A stretch of 64,000 bases of DNA from Cellulosimicrobium cellulans (GCF_024124905.1 NZ_JAMXST010000002.1:744001-808000), one strand, 5' to 3'. Shown: positions 16,805-27,248, counted from the stretch's first letter. Notes: generated by a model not told the origin, from the letters alone. Made by a program: numbers and translations.

Positions 16805-18843
16805 CGGGCGACGCCGGAGCGGGACGCGACCGCCGGTCGCGACCCGCAGCGAGCACGCAGCGGACCCGACCCGCCCCCACGGCCTCCCGGCCCTCGCCGG
16901 GAGGCCGCGGTGCTTCCGGCGCGGGCCGGGCCGCGGCGGGCGGCGCGGCGCGCACCGGGTCGCGGACGCCGGCGAACGGCACGCGGAGCGTGGCCGCGTC
17001 CGCCCGGTCGTCGAGGGGCACCGACTCCCGAGCCCCGCGGGACGGCGCCCGCCCGCCCGCCCGCCCCGCGCGGGCGAGCCGGGAGCCGGGGCGTCCCGAG
17101 CGGCGCCAGCGGTGGCTCATCGTGGTCGCCGGCGTGATCACGGCGGTCTTCGTGGGTCAGCTCGTGAACGTCCAGGTGCTCCGCGGGCCGGCGCTCGCGG
17201 CGGACGCGCGCGCCGACCGTACGCGCAGCTCGACGCTCCTGGCCCACCGTGGCGACATCACCGACGCCGACGGCGTGGTGCTCGCGACCTCGGTGGACCG
17301 GTACACGGTCGCGGCGGACCCGAAGACGATCGCCGACTTCACGCCCCGTACCGCGGACCTCGTCGACGGCGAGCCGCTCGAGGAGGGCGGTGCCGTGGGC
17401 GTGGCCAAGCTGCTCGCCCCGATCCTCGGACGGTCCGCCCCGGAGCTCGCCGCGCAGCTCAACGGGACGTCCCGGTACGTCGTCCTCGCCAAGGACGTCA
17501 CGCCCGAGGTGCAGCGCCAGATCGCCGACCTCCGGCTCTCCGCCTACGTGCGCACCACCATGACGAGCGAGCGGACGTACCCGGCGGGCACCGTCGCGGG
17601 CAACCTCGTCGGCTTCGTCAACGAGGAGCAGGCGGGCGGCGGCGGGGTCGAGGCGTCCTACGACGACGTCCTCGCCGGCGTCTCCGGGTCGCGCGAGTGC
17701 GAGGCCGGGCTGGGCGGCCAGGTCATCCCGACCGGCCGGTGCGACGTCGTGGAGGCGGTGCCCGGGCGCAACGTGCAGCTCACGGTCGCGCGCGACGTGC
17801 AGTGGAAGGCGCAGGACTCGGTGGACCGCGCCGTGAGCGAGACCGGCGCGGAGTACGCGATCGCCGTCGTGCAGGACGTCCGCACGGGCGAGGTCCTCGC
17901 GCTCGCGGACTCCGGCACGGTGAACCCGAACGACCGCACGACGGACGCCGTCGCGCGGCCGAGCCGCGCGGTGTCGAACGTGTTCGACCCCGGGTCGACG
18001 GGCAAGGTCGTCACGATGGCCGCCGCCATCGAGGGCGGGTACGCCGACCCGGCGACCCAGTTCGAGGTGCCCTACCTCTACACGACGCCCAACGGCGAGA
18101 CCTTCCGGGACTCGCACGAGCACCCGGTGGAGCGGCTCACGCTCGCCGGGGTGCTCGCCGAGTCGTCGAACACCGGGACCGTCCAGGTCGGGGAGAAGAT
18201 CCCCAAGCAGGTGCGCTACGACTATCTGCACAAGTTCGGGTTCGGCGAGAAGTCCGGCCTCGGCCTGCCGGGAGAGTCCGCCGGCATCCTGCACCCCGCC
18301 GACGCGTGGGACGGCCGCACCGAGTACGCCGTGCTCTTCGGCCAGAGCGTGTCCGTGAACGCGATCCAGGCTACGAGCGTCTTCTCCACGATCGCGAACG
18401 GGGGCGTCCGCACGACGCCGAGCATCGTCGCCGGCACGACCGACGAGCGCGGAGCGTTCGTCCCCGCCGAGCGCCCGGCCCCGGTGCGCGTGGTCTCGCA
18501 GGAGACGGCGGACACGGTGCTGCACATGATGGAGTCGGTCGTCGAGGAGGGCACGGGTTCCAGCGCCGCGGTGCCCGGCTACCGGGTGGCCGGCAAGACG
18601 GGCACGGCGCAGATGGCCGGCTCCGACGGGAGGCTGTCCTCGATCATGGCGTCGTTCATCGGCGTGGCGCCCGCGGACGACCCGCGCTACACCGTGTCCG
18701 TGTTCCTCAAGGACCCCCACTCGTCGATCTTCGGCGGTGTCGTCGCGGCACCCGTGTTCAGCGAGATCATGGGCTTCACGCTCGAGCACGAGGGCGTGCA
18801 GCCGAGCACGGAGCCGTACGTGCCGCTCCCGACGACGTGGTGA
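16801..18843 (+). CDS. ftsI: Penicillin-binding protein FtsI (PBP3-type septal transpeptidase)
   Basis: The 680-residue class B penicillin-binding protein cross-links septal peptidoglycan. An unusually long Arg/Pro/Ala/Ser-rich cytoplasmic tail (about 1-100) precedes the membrane anchor (about 104-124). The dimerisation domain starts near RGDITDADG, and the transpeptidase domain has S399-TGK402, SSN at 455-457 and K599-TG. All three active-site motifs are present, and there are no PASTA repeats. The GTG overlaps the ftsL stop. After the stop there are 148 bases before murE with a fresh promoter, so the operon may have an internal transcription start here. Confidence 0.95.
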   Translation: MTGDAGAGRDRRSRPAASTQRTRPAPTASRPSPGGRGASGAGRAAAGGAARTGSRTPANGTRSVAASARSSRGTDSRAPRDGARPPARPARASREPGRPERRQRWLIVVAGVITAVFVGQLVNVQVLRGPALAADARADRTRSSTLLAHRGDITDADGVVLATSVDRYTVAADPKTIADFTPRTADLVDGEPLEEGGAVGVAKLLAPILGRSAPELAAQLNGTSRYVVLAKDVTPEVQRQIADLRLSAYVRTTMTSERTYPAGTVAGNLVGFVNEEQAGGGGVEASYDDVLAGVSGSRECEAGLGGQVIPTGRCDVVEAVPGRNVQLTVARDVQWKAQDSVDRAVSETGAEYAIAVVQDVRTGEVLALADSGTVNPNDRTTDAVARPSRAVSNVFDPGSTGKVVTMAAAIEGGYADPATQFEVPYLYTTPNGETFRDSHEHPVERLTLAGVLAESSNTGTVQVGEKIPKQVRYDYLHKFGFGEKSGLGLPGESAGILHPADAWDGRTEYAVLFGQSVSVNAIQATSVFSTIANGGVRTTPSIVAGTTDERGAFVPAERPAPVRVVSQETADTVLHMMESVVEEGTGSSAAVPGYRVAGKTGTAQMAGSDGRLSSIMASFIGVAPADDPRYTVSVFLKDPHSSIFGGVVAAPVFSEIMGFTLEHEGVQPSTEPYVPLPTTW

Positions 18844-18979
18844 ACCTCACCTCGTCGGTCGGCCCCGCCCGGCGAGCCCGTCGCTCCGTCCGGGGCGGCG
18901 TCCGTGGAGGTCCGGTGAATCATGGTCCGGAGCGGCGGCGAGGGCGGGACGGCTTGCGGGGGTGGCGGTCGCGGCACGG

Positions 18980-18985
18980 TAGGTT
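18980..18985 (+). promoter_or_regulatory. -10 box (TAGGTT) for leaderless murE transcript
   Basis: TAGGTT ends 6 bases before the murE GTG, and there is no Shine-Dalgarno. Transcription would start at or next to the start codon. A TTGCGG at 18954-18959 is a weak -35 with a 20-base spacer. Confidence 0.6.
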
Positions 18986-18991
18986 CTACAC

Positions 18992-20659
18992 GTGACATCC
19001 CCGATCGACCGCCTTCGTCCTGCCGCGACCACCCGTCGGTCGGTCGAGGACCTGGCAGCACGGTTCGGCCTCGACGTCCGCGCAGGTGACGGGCCCGCAG
19101 CGCCGTCGGCACCGGGCCCCGTCGAGGTGTGGGGGGTCGCCTCCGACGACCGCACCGCGGACGCGGGCGACCTCTTCGTCGCCCTCCCCGGTGCCCGGGC
19201 GCACGGGGCGCGCTTCGCGCCCGCAGCCGTCGCGCGGGGGGCGCACGCCGTCCTCACGGACGAGCAGGGCGCGGCGCTGGCGGCCGAGGCGGACCTGGGC
19301 GTCCCGGTGCTCGTCGCCGCGGACCCGCGCGCGCTGCTCGGCCCCGTCGCCGCGTGGGTCTACGGCAGCCCCGCGCAGGACCTCACGACGTTCGGCGTGA
19401 CCGGCACGAACGGCAAGACCACCACCACCTACCTGGTCGACCACGCGCTCCGCGCGCTCGGCTGGAAGGGCGGCCTCATCGGCACGGTCGAGATGCGGTC
19501 GGGCGACCGCGTCCTGCCGAGCCGCCTCACGACCCCGGAAGCCGCCGACCTGCAGGCGCTGCTCGCGGCGATGCGGGAGGACGAGGTGCGCACCCTCGCG
19601 ATGGAGGTCTCGTCGCACGCGCTCGCGCTGCACCGGGTCGACGGCCTCGTGTTCGACGTCGTGGGCTTCACGAACCTCAGCCAGGACCATCTCGACTTCC
19701 ACGGCGACCTCCAGGAGTACTTCGAGGCGAAGGCGCTCCTGTTCACGCCGGAGCACGCGCGCCGCGGCGTCGTCGTCGTGGACGACGCGTGGGGCGAGCG
19801 CATGGTCGCGGCGGCCCGCATCCCGGTCGCGTCGCTGCGCGTGGGCACGCAGGACGCCGCGGACGCGCAGCCTGCCGCCGACTGGACCGTGCACGACGTC
19901 GAGCCGTCGGCGGCGGGGGGCTCCGCGTTCACGCTGCGCCACCGCGACGGGCGGAGGGTGCGCACGACGACCGCCCTGCCCGGTGCGTTCAACGTCGCCA
20001 ACGCGGCGCTCGCCCTCGCGCTCGTGCTCGAGGCGGGCACGGACCCGCGCGACCTGGAGGCGGCGCTCGAGGCGGCCGGCGGGCTCACCCCGGCGGTCCC
20101 GGGACGCATGGAGCTCGTCTCGCGTCCTCCGCACCGCCCGCGCGTCGTCGTCGACTTCGCCCACAACCCCGACGCGCTGGCGCTCGCGCTCGACGCGCTG
20201 CGCCCGACGACGCCCGGTCGTCTGGTCGTCGTGTTCGGCGCCACGGGCGACCGCGACCGCGGCAAGCGGCCCACGATGGGCGGCGTCGCGGTCGAGGGGG
20301 CCGACGTCGTCGTCGTCACGGACGACGACCCGCACGGCGAGGACCCGGCCGCGATCCGGGCTGAGGTCCTCCCCGGGGCCCTCGCCGCCCGCGCGGCGGC
20401 AGCCGCCGCCCCGGAGGCGCGCGACGTCGTGGTGCTCGAGGTCGCGCCGCGCGCACGCGCGATCCGCGAGGCGATCGCCGCCGCCGGCCCCGACGACACG
20501 GTGCTCGTCGCGGGCCGCGGCCACGAGGTGTGGCAGGAGATCGCCGGCGTCGACCACGCCCTGGACGACCGTGTCGAGGCGCGCGCCGCGCTCGAGGAGC
20601 GGGACGCGGGCGGCGCACCCCACGGAACCCCCGACGACCTGAAGGAGCACCACGCATGA
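18992..20659 (+). CDS. murE: UDP-MurNAc-dipeptide:diamino-acid ligase MurE (probably L-Lys or L-Orn adding)
   Basis: The 555-residue cytoplasmic Mur ligase adds the third (diamino) residue to UDP-MurNAc-L-Ala-D-Glu. It shows the N-terminal UDP-binding domain, ATP-binding TGTNGKTTT (about 136-144), the central-domain motif LAMEVSSHAL and C-terminal DFAHNPDAL. The residues where diaminopimelate enzymes have DNPR read DDDPHGED (D444 to D451), so the substrate is probably L-lysine or L-ornithine rather than meso-diaminopimelate. A GTG start directly after a -10 box suggests a leaderless message. The stop overlaps murF (ATGA). Confidence 0.93.
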   Translation: MTSPIDRLRPAATTRRSVEDLAARFGLDVRAGDGPAAPSAPGPVEVWGVASDDRTADAGDLFVALPGARAHGARFAPAAVARGAHAVLTDEQGAALAAEADLGVPVLVAADPRALLGPVAAWVYGSPAQDLTTFGVTGTNGKTTTTYLVDHALRALGWKGGLIGTVEMRSGDRVLPSRLTTPEAADLQALLAAMREDEVRTLAMEVSSHALALHRVDGLVFDVVGFTNLSQDHLDFHGDLQEYFEAKALLFTPEHARRGVVVVDDAWGERMVAAARIPVASLRVGTQDAADAQPAADWTVHDVEPSAAGGSAFTLRHRDGRRVRTTTALPGAFNVANAALALALVLEAGTDPRDLEAALEAAGGLTPAVPGRMELVSRPPHRPRVVVDFAHNPDALALALDALRPTTPGRLVVVFGATGDRDRGKRPTMGGVAVEGADVVVVTDDDPHGEDPAAIRAEVLPGALAARAAAAAAPEARDVVVLEVAPRARAIREAIAAAGPDDTVLVAGRGHEVWQEIAGVDHALDDRVEARAALEERDAGGAPHGTPDDLKEHHA

Positions 20660-22098
20660 TCGAGCTCACTGCGGCGCAGGTGGCCGCAGCGACCGGCGGA
20701 CGGCTGGCCGCCGACCCGGAGGCGCGGGTCGGGGGGCCCGTCGTCGTCGACTCGCGCCGGGTCGAGCCGGGATCGCTCTTCGTCGCGCTGCCCGGCGAGC
20801 ACGTCGACGGCCACGACTACGCGGCCGGGGCGGTCGCCGCCGGTGCGACCCTGGTCCTCGCGGCCCGTGAGCTCGACGTGCCGTGCGTCGTCGTCGACGA
20901 CGTCCAGACCGCTCTGGGCGAGCTCGCCCGGCACGTGCTCGCGACGCTGCGCGAGCGTGGCGATCTGCGGGTCGTCGCGGTGACCGGCTCCGTGGGCAAG
21001 ACCACCACCAAGGACCTGCTGGGGCAGCTCCTGCGGCCCGAGGGCGCGACGGTCGTGCCGCGCGGCTCGTTCAACAACGAGATCGGTCTCCCGCTTACCG
21101 TGCTCGAGGCGGACGACTCGACGCGCTTCCTCGTGCTGGAGATGGGGGCGAGCGGCGTCGGCCACCTCACCTACCTGACCCGCATCGCGCCCCCCGACGT
21201 CTCGGTGGTCCTCGTCGTGGGCAGCGCCCACCTCGGGGAGTTCGGCGGCATCGAGGCCGTGGCGCGCGCGAAGGCGGAGATCGTCACGGGCCTGGCCCCG
21301 GGCGGGGTCGCGGTGCTCAACGCCGACGACCTCCGCGTCGCCGCGATGGCCGACGCCGCGCCGGGCGAGGTCGTGACGTTCGGGACGATCCCCGCGTCCG
21401 ACGTGCGCGCCGAGGACCTCGGGATCGACCGGACCGGCCGTGCGTCGTTCACGCTGCGCGTGCGCCCGGGAGCGTCCGGGGCGACGGGCGCGGAGGCGCA
21501 CGCGCGCGTGACCCTCGGCCTCGTCGGGGAGCACCACGTGACGAACGCCCTCGCGGCCGCGACGGCGGCGCTGCGCCTCGGCGTCGCGCTGCCCGACGTC
21601 GCCGCGCGGCTCTCCGACGCGCGCGCGCTGAGCCCGCACCGGATGCAGGTCACCGAGCGCCCCGACGGCGTGACGGTGATCGACGACTCGTACAACGCCA
21701 ACCCCGACTCGATGCGGGCCGCGCTCAAGGCTCTGGCGGTCATGGCGGGGCGCGACCGGCGGTCCGTCGCGGTGCTCGGCGAGATGCTCGAGCTCGGCGA
21801 GGACTCGCGCGTCGCTCACGACGACATCGGCCGGCTCGTGGTCCGATTGAACGTCAAGCTGCTCGTCGTGGTCGGCGAGGGCGCCGGCGGGATCCACGAC
21901 GGCGCGACCCAGGAGGGGTCGTGGGGCGACGAGACGCGGTTCGTCCCCGACGTCGAGGCGGCGTCCGCGCTGCTGCGCGACGAGCTGCGGGAAGGGGACG
22001 TCGTGCTCGTGAAGGCCTCGAACGGGTCCGGCCTGTGGCGGCTCGGTGACGAGCTGGCCGCGGCCGGCGCGGACACGTCCGGAGGTGACGGCGCATGA
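20656..22098 (+). CDS. murF: UDP-MurNAc-tripeptide:D-Ala-D-Ala ligase MurF
   Basis: The 480-residue Mur ligase completes the cytoplasmic pentapeptide precursor by adding D-Ala-D-Ala. Visible motifs are [17 protein letters not shown] (N-terminal domain), ATP-binding [12 protein letters not shown] (about 108-119), [12 protein letters not shown] (MurF signature) and [12 protein letters not shown] in the C-terminal domain. GGAGCACCACGC precedes the ATG, which overlaps the murE stop; the murF stop overlaps mraY. Confidence 0.95.
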   Translation: MIELTAAQVAAATGGRLAADPEARVGGPVVVDSRRVEPGSLFVALPGEHVDGHDYAAGAVAAGATLVLAARELDVPCVVVDDVQTALGELARHVLATLRERGDLRVVAVTGSVGKTTTKDLLGQLLRPEGATVVPRGSFNNEIGLPLTVLEADDSTRFLVLEMGASGVGHLTYLTRIAPPDVSVVLVVGSAHLGEFGGIEAVARAKAEIVTGLAPGGVAVLNADDLRVAAMADAAPGEVVTFGTIPASDVRAEDLGIDRTGRASFTLRVRPGASGATGAEAHARVTLGLVGEHHVTNALAAATAALRLGVALPDVAARLSDARALSPHRMQVTERPDGVTVIDDSYNANPDSMRAALKALAVMAGRDRRSVAVLGEMLELGEDSRVAHDDIGRLVVRLNVKLLVVVGEGAGGIHDGATQEGSWGDETRFVPDVEAASALLRDELREGDVVLVKASNGSGLWRLGDELAAAGADTSGGDGA

Positions 22099-23177
22099 TC
22101 GCGATCATCGTCGCGGCGGGCGTCTCCCTGCTCGTCGCCCTGTTCGGCACGCCGCTGTTCATCCGGTTCCTCGTCCACCGCAACTACGGGCAGTTCGTCC
22201 GCCAGGACGGCCCGACGGCGCACTTCACCAAGCGCGGGACGCCCACCATGGGCGGGGTCGTCATCATCGGGGCGACGCTGCTCGGCTGGGCGATGTCGTA
22301 CGTGGTCTCGGGGCGGTTCCCGAGCGTGTCCGCCCTGCTCGTCCTGTTCCTCATGACGGGGCTCGGGATCGTCGGCTTCCTCGACGACTTCACGAAGATC
22401 CGCAAGCAGCGCAGCCTCGGGCTCACGGCCCGCGCGAAGATCATCGGCCAGGGCGCGGTCGGCATCGCGTTCGCGGTGCTCGCGCTGCAGTTCCCGAACG
22501 AGCACGGCCGCACGCCGGCGTCCACGCGCATCTCCTTCCTGCGCGACACGAACCTCGACCTCGCGTTCGCGGGCGCCACGGTCGGGCTGATCCTGTTCGT
22601 GATCTGGGCGAACTTCCTCATCACGGCGTGGTCGAACGCGGTGAACCTCACGGACGGCCTCGACGGCCTCGCGACGGGCGTGTCCCTCATCGTGTTCGGC
22701 TCGTACGTGCTCGTGGGGATCTGGCAGCTCAACCAGACGTGCCAGCGCCTCGCCTCGGCCGGTCCGAGCTGCTACGAGACGCGAGACCCGCAGGACCTCG
22801 CGATCGTGGCCGCGGCGATCGTCGGCGCGTGCTTCGGCTTCCTGTGGTGGAACGCGAGCCCGGCGAAGATCTTCATGGGCGACACCGGGTCGCTCGCCCT
22901 CGGCGGCGCGCTCGCCGGCCTCTCGATCCTCACGCGGACCGAGTTCCTCGCGCTCATCATCGGCGGCCTCTTCGTCATCATCGTGCTCTCCGACGTCATC
23001 CAGATCGGCTTCTTCAAGATGACCGGTCGGCGCGTGTTCAAGATGGCTCCGCTGCACCACCACTTCGAGCTGTCGGGCTGGGGCGAGGTCACCATCGTGA
23101 TCCGCTTCTGGCTCATCGCCGGGCTGTTCGCCGCGCTGGGCATCGGCATCTTCTACGCCGAGTGGGTGGTCGGCTAG
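22095..23177 (+). CDS. mraY: Phospho-MurNAc-pentapeptide transferase MraY
   Basis: The 360-residue integral membrane enzyme (about ten spans) transfers phospho-MurNAc-pentapeptide to undecaprenyl phosphate, making lipid I. Signature motifs: [16 protein letters not shown] near residue 40, FLDDFTK (catalytic Asp pair), [23 protein letters not shown] and the cytosolic PLHHHFEL loop. The length is standard. The ATG overlaps murF, and its TAG shares one base with the murD GTG. Confidence 0.96.
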   Translation: MIAIIVAAGVSLLVALFGTPLFIRFLVHRNYGQFVRQDGPTAHFTKRGTPTMGGVVIIGATLLGWAMSYVVSGRFPSVSALLVLFLMTGLGIVGFLDDFTKIRKQRSLGLTARAKIIGQGAVGIAFAVLALQFPNEHGRTPASTRISFLRDTNLDLAFAGATVGLILFVIWANFLITAWSNAVNLTDGLDGLATGVSLIVFGSYVLVGIWQLNQTCQRLASAGPSCYETRDPQDLAIVAAAIVGACFGFLWWNASPAKIFMGDTGSLALGGALAGLSILTRTEFLALIIGGLFVIIVLSDVIQIGFFKMTGRRVFKMAPLHHHFELSGWGEVTIVIRFWLIAGLFAALGIGIFYAEWVVG

Positions 23178-24625
23178 TGGCACGCGACCGTCACGACCTC
23201 GCGGTCCCGCTCGACGTGGCGCGCGTGGTCGTCGCCGGCCTCGGCGTCTCGGGCCGGGCGGCCGCCGCCGCCCTCGCGACCCGGGCCGCCGCCGTCGTCA
23301 CGCTCGACGACCGCGCGGAGGACGCCGACCTGCACGCCGCGGAGGACGTCGACCTCGCGGCGACCGATCTCGTCGTCGTCTCGCCCGGGTGGCCGCCGAG
23401 CCACCCGTTCCTCGTGGCGGCGGCCGAGCGGGGCGTCCCGGTGTGGAGCGAGGTCGAGCTCGCCTGGCGCCTGCGCGTCGACGGCCCGTCCGGGCGTCCC
23501 GCGCCCTGGCTCGCCGTGACCGGGACGAACGGCAAGACGACGACCGTCGAGATGCTCGAGACGATCCTGCGGACCGCGGGCCTGCGCGCCGCGGCGGTGG
23601 GCAACGTCGGCACGCCGGTCGTCGAGGCCGTGCTGGACCCGACGCTCGACGTGCTCGCCGTGGAGCTCTCGAGCTTCCAGCTCCACTTCACGCACACGAC
23701 GTCGCCCGAGGCGGGCGCGGTGCTCAACGTCGCCCCGGACCACCTCGACTGGCACGGCGGGATCGACGCGTACGCGGCGGACAAGGGCCGGGTCTTCGAG
23801 GACGCGCAGGTGGCGTGCGTGTACAACGCCGCGGACCCGCGCACCGAGGCGCTGGTGCGCGAGGCCGACGTGGTCGAGGGCGCGCGCGCCGTCGGCTTCA
23901 CGCTCGGCGCCCCGACGCGCGGCCAGCTCGGCGTCATCGAGGACGTGCTCGTGGACCGCGCGTTCCACGCGCCCGCGGACGCTCCCGACCGGCACACGCA
24001 CGCGGCCGAGCTCGCCACGCTGGGCGACCTCGCGCACCTGGCCGGGGCCGACGGCGTCGTGCCCGCGCACGTCGTCGCGAACGCGCTCGCCGCGGCCGCC
24101 CTCGCCCGGGCCCACGGCGTCCCGGCCGTCGCCGTGCGCGACGGCCTGCGTGCGTTCCGCACGGGCTCGCACCGCATCGAGCAGGTCGCCTCGGTCGACG
24201 GCGTCGCCTACGTCGACGACTCCAAGGCGACCAACGCGCACGCGGCCTCCGCGTCGCTCGCGTCGTTCGCGCCCGGGACCGTCGTGTGGGTCGCGGGCGG
24301 CCTCGCCAAGGGCGCCTCGTTCGACGAGCTCGTCGCCGCGCGCGCCGACCGGCTGCGGGCCGTGGTGCTCATCGGCGTGGACGCGGAGCCGTTCGCGGGC
24401 GCGCTCGCCCGACACGCGCCCGATATCCCGGTCGTGCGGGTCGATCCTGGCGACACTGGGACCGTGATGCCCCGCGCCGTCGACTCCGCCCGCCGCCTCG
24501 CGCAGGCCGGCGACACGGTGCTGCTCGCCCCGGCCGGCGCGTCGATGGACCAGTTCCGCTCGTACGCGGCGCGCGGCGACGCGTTCGCCGACGCGGCGCG
24601 CGCGCTGCGCCCCGACCACGGGTAG
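23177..24625 (+). CDS. murD: UDP-MurNAc-L-Ala:D-Glu ligase MurD
   Basis: The 482-residue ligase adds D-glutamate to UDP-MurNAc-L-Ala. The N-terminal Rossmann-like domain opens with VVVAGLGVSGRAAA. ATP-binding VTGTNGKTTTVEM lies near 114-126, LAVELSSFQLHF follows, then NVAPDHLDWHGG and C-terminal YVDDSKATNAHAA. GTG is the only start compatible with the domain and shares one base with the mraY stop. A 12-base gap follows before ftsW. Confidence 0.95.
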   Translation: MARDRHDLAVPLDVARVVVAGLGVSGRAAAAALATRAAAVVTLDDRAEDADLHAAEDVDLAATDLVVVSPGWPPSHPFLVAAAERGVPVWSEVELAWRLRVDGPSGRPAPWLAVTGTNGKTTTVEMLETILRTAGLRAAAVGNVGTPVVEAVLDPTLDVLAVELSSFQLHFTHTTSPEAGAVLNVAPDHLDWHGGIDAYAADKGRVFEDAQVACVYNAADPRTEALVREADVVEGARAVGFTLGAPTRGQLGVIEDVLVDRAFHAPADAPDRHTHAAELATLGDLAHLAGADGVVPAHVVANALAAAALARAHGVPAVAVRDGLRAFRTGSHRIEQVASVDGVAYVDDSKATNAHAASASLASFAPGTVVWVAGGLAKGASFDELVAARADRLRAVVLIGVDAEPFAGALARHAPDIPVVRVDPGDTGTVMPRAVDSARRLAQAGDTVLLAPAGASMDQFRSYAARGDAFADAARALRPDHG

Positions 24626-24637
24626 GCCGGTCCGGCC

Positions 24638-25993
24638 ATGACACAGACCGCGAACGGACGAGGGGCGCCGTCGACGCGCACGACCCCTCGCACGGGCGCG
24701 GGTCGGAAGTCGGCACGGGGCCGGGCGAAGCCGCCGGTCGGCCGCGGGGCGCGCCCTCGCACGACCGCCGTCCCGGCTGAGCGGCCCTGGCTCGGGCAGT
24801 GGAACAGCACCGTGACGAGCTACTACCTCCTCGTCGGGGCGACCGCGCTGCTGACGATCATCGGGCTCGTCATGGTCTTCTCGAGCTCGGCCGTCACCCA
24901 GATCGCGGCGGGCAAGTCCCCGTTCGGCGCGTTCCTGGACCAGGCCCGGTTCGCTCTCCTCGGGCTGCCCGTGCTGCTCGTCGCGACCCGGATCCCGATC
25001 GCCTGGTACAAGCGCCTCGCCTGGCCCGCGCTCGTCGCGGCTCTCGCACTCCAAGCGTTGGTCTTCACGCCCCTCGCGGTGAACGTCAACGGCAACATCG
25101 GCTGGGTCGAGATCGGGTCCTTCCGCTTCCAGCCGGCGGAGATCGCCAAGCTCGCCCTCGCGCTGTGGCTCGGCGCGGTGCTCGGGCGCAAGCAGCGGCT
25201 GCTCGGACAGTGGCGCCACGTGCTCGTCCCCGCGGTGCCGGTCGCCGTGGTGGTGATCGGGCTCGTCCTGGCGGGACACGACCTGGGCACGGCCCTCGTG
25301 CTCATGGCGCTCGTCGCCGGCGCGTTCTTCGTCTCGGGCGCCGACGGCCGGCTGCTCGCGCTCGGTGCCGGCATCGCCGCGTTCGTCGTGGGCTACGTCT
25401 TCATCCTCAACCAGTCGGGCGGCGACCGGCTGGGGCGCATCATGGCCACCTACCGTGAGTGCACGGACACGCTCGGCGAGTGCTACCAGTCCCTGCACGG
25501 GCAGTGGGCGCTGGGCACCGGCGGCCTCACGGGCGTCGGCCTCGGGGCGAGCCGCGAGAAGTGGAGCTACCTGCCCGAGGCGCACAACGACTTCATCTTC
25601 GCCGTGATCGGCGAGGAGCTGGGGCTCTTCGGCACGCTGCTCGTCCTCGGCCTGTTCGTGATCGTCGGCGTCGCGACGAGCCGGATCATCCGGCGGCACC
25701 CGGACCCGTTCGTGAAGATCACGACCGCCGCGATCGCGTGCTGGATCGTCGGGCAGGCGTTCATCAACATCGGCGTCGTGATCGGTCTGCTCCCCGTGAT
25801 CGGCGTCCCGCTGCCGCTCGTCTCCGCGGGCGGCTCCGCGCTCATCATGACCATGGCCGCGCTCGGCGTGCTCATCTCCTTCGCCCGCACCGAGCCCGGC
25901 GCGGCGGAGGCGCTGGCGGCGCGGGGGAGCGTCGTGCGGCGCTCGCTCGCGGTCGTCGGCCGGGCGGCGCGGCCCCGGCGGCGGGCGCGATGA
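24638..25993 (+). CDS. ftsW: Septal peptidoglycan glycosyltransferase FtsW
   Basis: The 451-residue SEDS-family polymerase has a basic, Pro/Thr-rich cytoplasmic tail (about 1-58) and ten predicted membrane spans. Motifs include NGNIGWVEIGSFRFQPAEIAKL, the GTALVLMALV helix, the large extracellular loop with LPEAHNDFIFAVIGEELG, and GVPLPLVSAGGSALI. It polymerises lipid II with FtsI at the septum. Position between murD and murG fits FtsW rather than RodA. A 100-base gap to murG carries only that gene's Shine-Dalgarno. Confidence 0.94.
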   Translation: MTQTANGRGAPSTRTTPRTGAGRKSARGRAKPPVGRGARPRTTAVPAERPWLGQWNSTVTSYYLLVGATALLTIIGLVMVFSSSAVTQIAAGKSPFGAFLDQARFALLGLPVLLVATRIPIAWYKRLAWPALVAALALQALVFTPLAVNVNGNIGWVEIGSFRFQPAEIAKLALALWLGAVLGRKQRLLGQWRHVLVPAVPVAVVVIGLVLAGHDLGTALVLMALVAGAFFVSGADGRLLALGAGIAAFVVGYVFILNQSGGDRLGRIMATYRECTDTLGECYQSLHGQWALGTGGLTGVGLGASREKWSYLPEAHNDFIFAVIGEELGLFGTLLVLGLFVIVGVATSRIIRRHPDPFVKITTAAIACWIVGQAFINIGVVIGLLPVIGVPLPLVSAGGSALIMTMAALGVLISFARTEPGAAEALAARGSVVRRSLAVVGRAARPRRRAR

Positions 25994-26093
25994 CCCCCGG
26001 TCCCGGGACCGGGCGACGCCCGGCTCCGGCGGCCCACAGCTTCAGACCACAGCCAGGACGCGGCACCCGCCGCAAGGAAGGACGACGAGGTAC

Positions 26094-27248
26094 GTGACGA
26101 CGATCGGTTCGGTGGTGCTCGCAGGCGGCGGGACGGCGGGGCACGTGAACCCGCTCCTGGCGGTGGCGGACGAGCTGCGGGCGCGTGAGCCCGGCGTGGT
26201 GGTGACCGCGCTCGGGGTCGCGGGCGGGCTGGAGGACGACCTCGTCCCCGCGCGCGGCTACCCCCTGCGGCACGTGCCGCGCGTCCCCCTCCCGCGGCGG
26301 CCGAGCGCCGAGTGGGTCAACCTCCCGGGCCGCCTCAAGTCCGCGGTCGACGCCGCGGGCGCCGTCATCGACGAGACGGGCGCACGCGTCGTGGTGGGAT
26401 TCGGCGGCTACGTGTCGACGCCCGCGTACCTCGCGGCGCGCCGCCGTGACGTGCCGGTCGTGATCCACGAGCAGAACGCCCGTCCCGGCCTCGCCAACCG
26501 GCTCGGTGCCCGGTGGGCCGCGCGCGTCGGGGTGACGTTCGAGGGCACGCCGCTCAAGGGCGGCGTGGTGACGGGCCTGCCGCTGCGCCGCGAGATCCAG
26601 GATCTCGTGGCCGCCCGCGCGGCCGACGCGGTGGCCGTGCGCGCGGACGCCGCGGCGCGGCTCGGGCTCGACCCGGGTCGGCGCACGCTCGTCGTCACGG
26701 GCGGGTCGCTCGGGGCGCAGAGCCTCAACGAGGCGGTCTCGGGGGCGGCCGACGCGCTCCTCGGCGCGGGCGCGCAGGTCCTCCACCTGACGGGCAAGGG
26801 GAAGGACGCGGCCGTCCGCGACGCGGCGGTGGCCGCGGTCGCCGCGCGTCCGGGCGCGCGGTACGACGTGCGCGAGTACCTCGCCGAGATGCAGCTCGCG
26901 CTCGCCGTCGCGGACCTGGTCGTGTGCCGTGCGGGCGCCGGGACCGTGGGCGAGCTCGCGGCGCTGGGCATCCCGGCCGTGTACGTCCCTCTGCCGATCG
27001 GCAACGGCGAGCAGCGGCTCAACGCCGGCCCGGTCGTCGCTGCGGGCGGCGGCCTGCTCGTCGACGACGCACAGCTCGACGCGGCCTGGGTCGCGCGCGA
27101 GGTCCCGGCGCTGCTCGGCGACCCGGGGCGCCTCGACGCGATGGCGGGCGCGGCGGCGCGGGCGGGCGTGCGCGACGGCGCGGCGCGCGTCGCCGACCTC
27201 GTCGCCGAGGCGGTCGCCGCCGCCGACGAGACCGGGACGCGCTCGTGA
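26094..27248 (+). CDS. murG: UDP-GlcNAc:lipid I GlcNAc transferase MurG
   Basis: The 384-residue GT-B glycosyltransferase converts lipid I to lipid II on the cytoplasmic face of the membrane. N-terminal VVLAGGGTAGHVNPLLAVA, GFGGYVSTPA, VIHEQNARPGLANR and, in the UDP-GlcNAc-binding half, VTGGSLGAQSLNEAV and CRAGAGTVGELAALGIPAVYVPLP are all diagnostic. AGGAAGG and GAGGTAC lie upstream of the GTG. The stop overlaps murC by 4 bases. Confidence 0.96.
   Translation: MTTIGSVVLAGGGTAGHVNPLLAVADELRAREPGVVVTALGVAGGLEDDLVPARGYPLRHVPRVPLPRRPSAEWVNLPGRLKSAVDAAGAVIDETGARVVVGFGGYVSTPAYLAARRRDVPVVIHEQNARPGLANRLGARWAARVGVTFEGTPLKGGVVTGLPLRREIQDLVAARAADAVAVRADAAARLGLDPGRRTLVVTGGSLGAQSLNEAVSGAADALLGAGAQVLHLTGKGKDAAVRDAAVAAVAARPGARYDVREYLAEMQLALAVADLVVCRAGAGTVGELAALGIPAVYVPLPIGNGEQRLNAGPVVAAGGGLLVDDAQLDAAWVAREVPALLGDPGRLDAMAGAAARAGVRDGAARVADLVAEAVAAADETGTRS

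Noticed and set aside
23174-25699. 841-residue minus-strand frame opposite murD-ftsW
   Set aside because: Shadow frame; the plus strand encodes intact Mur ligase and SEDS motifs.
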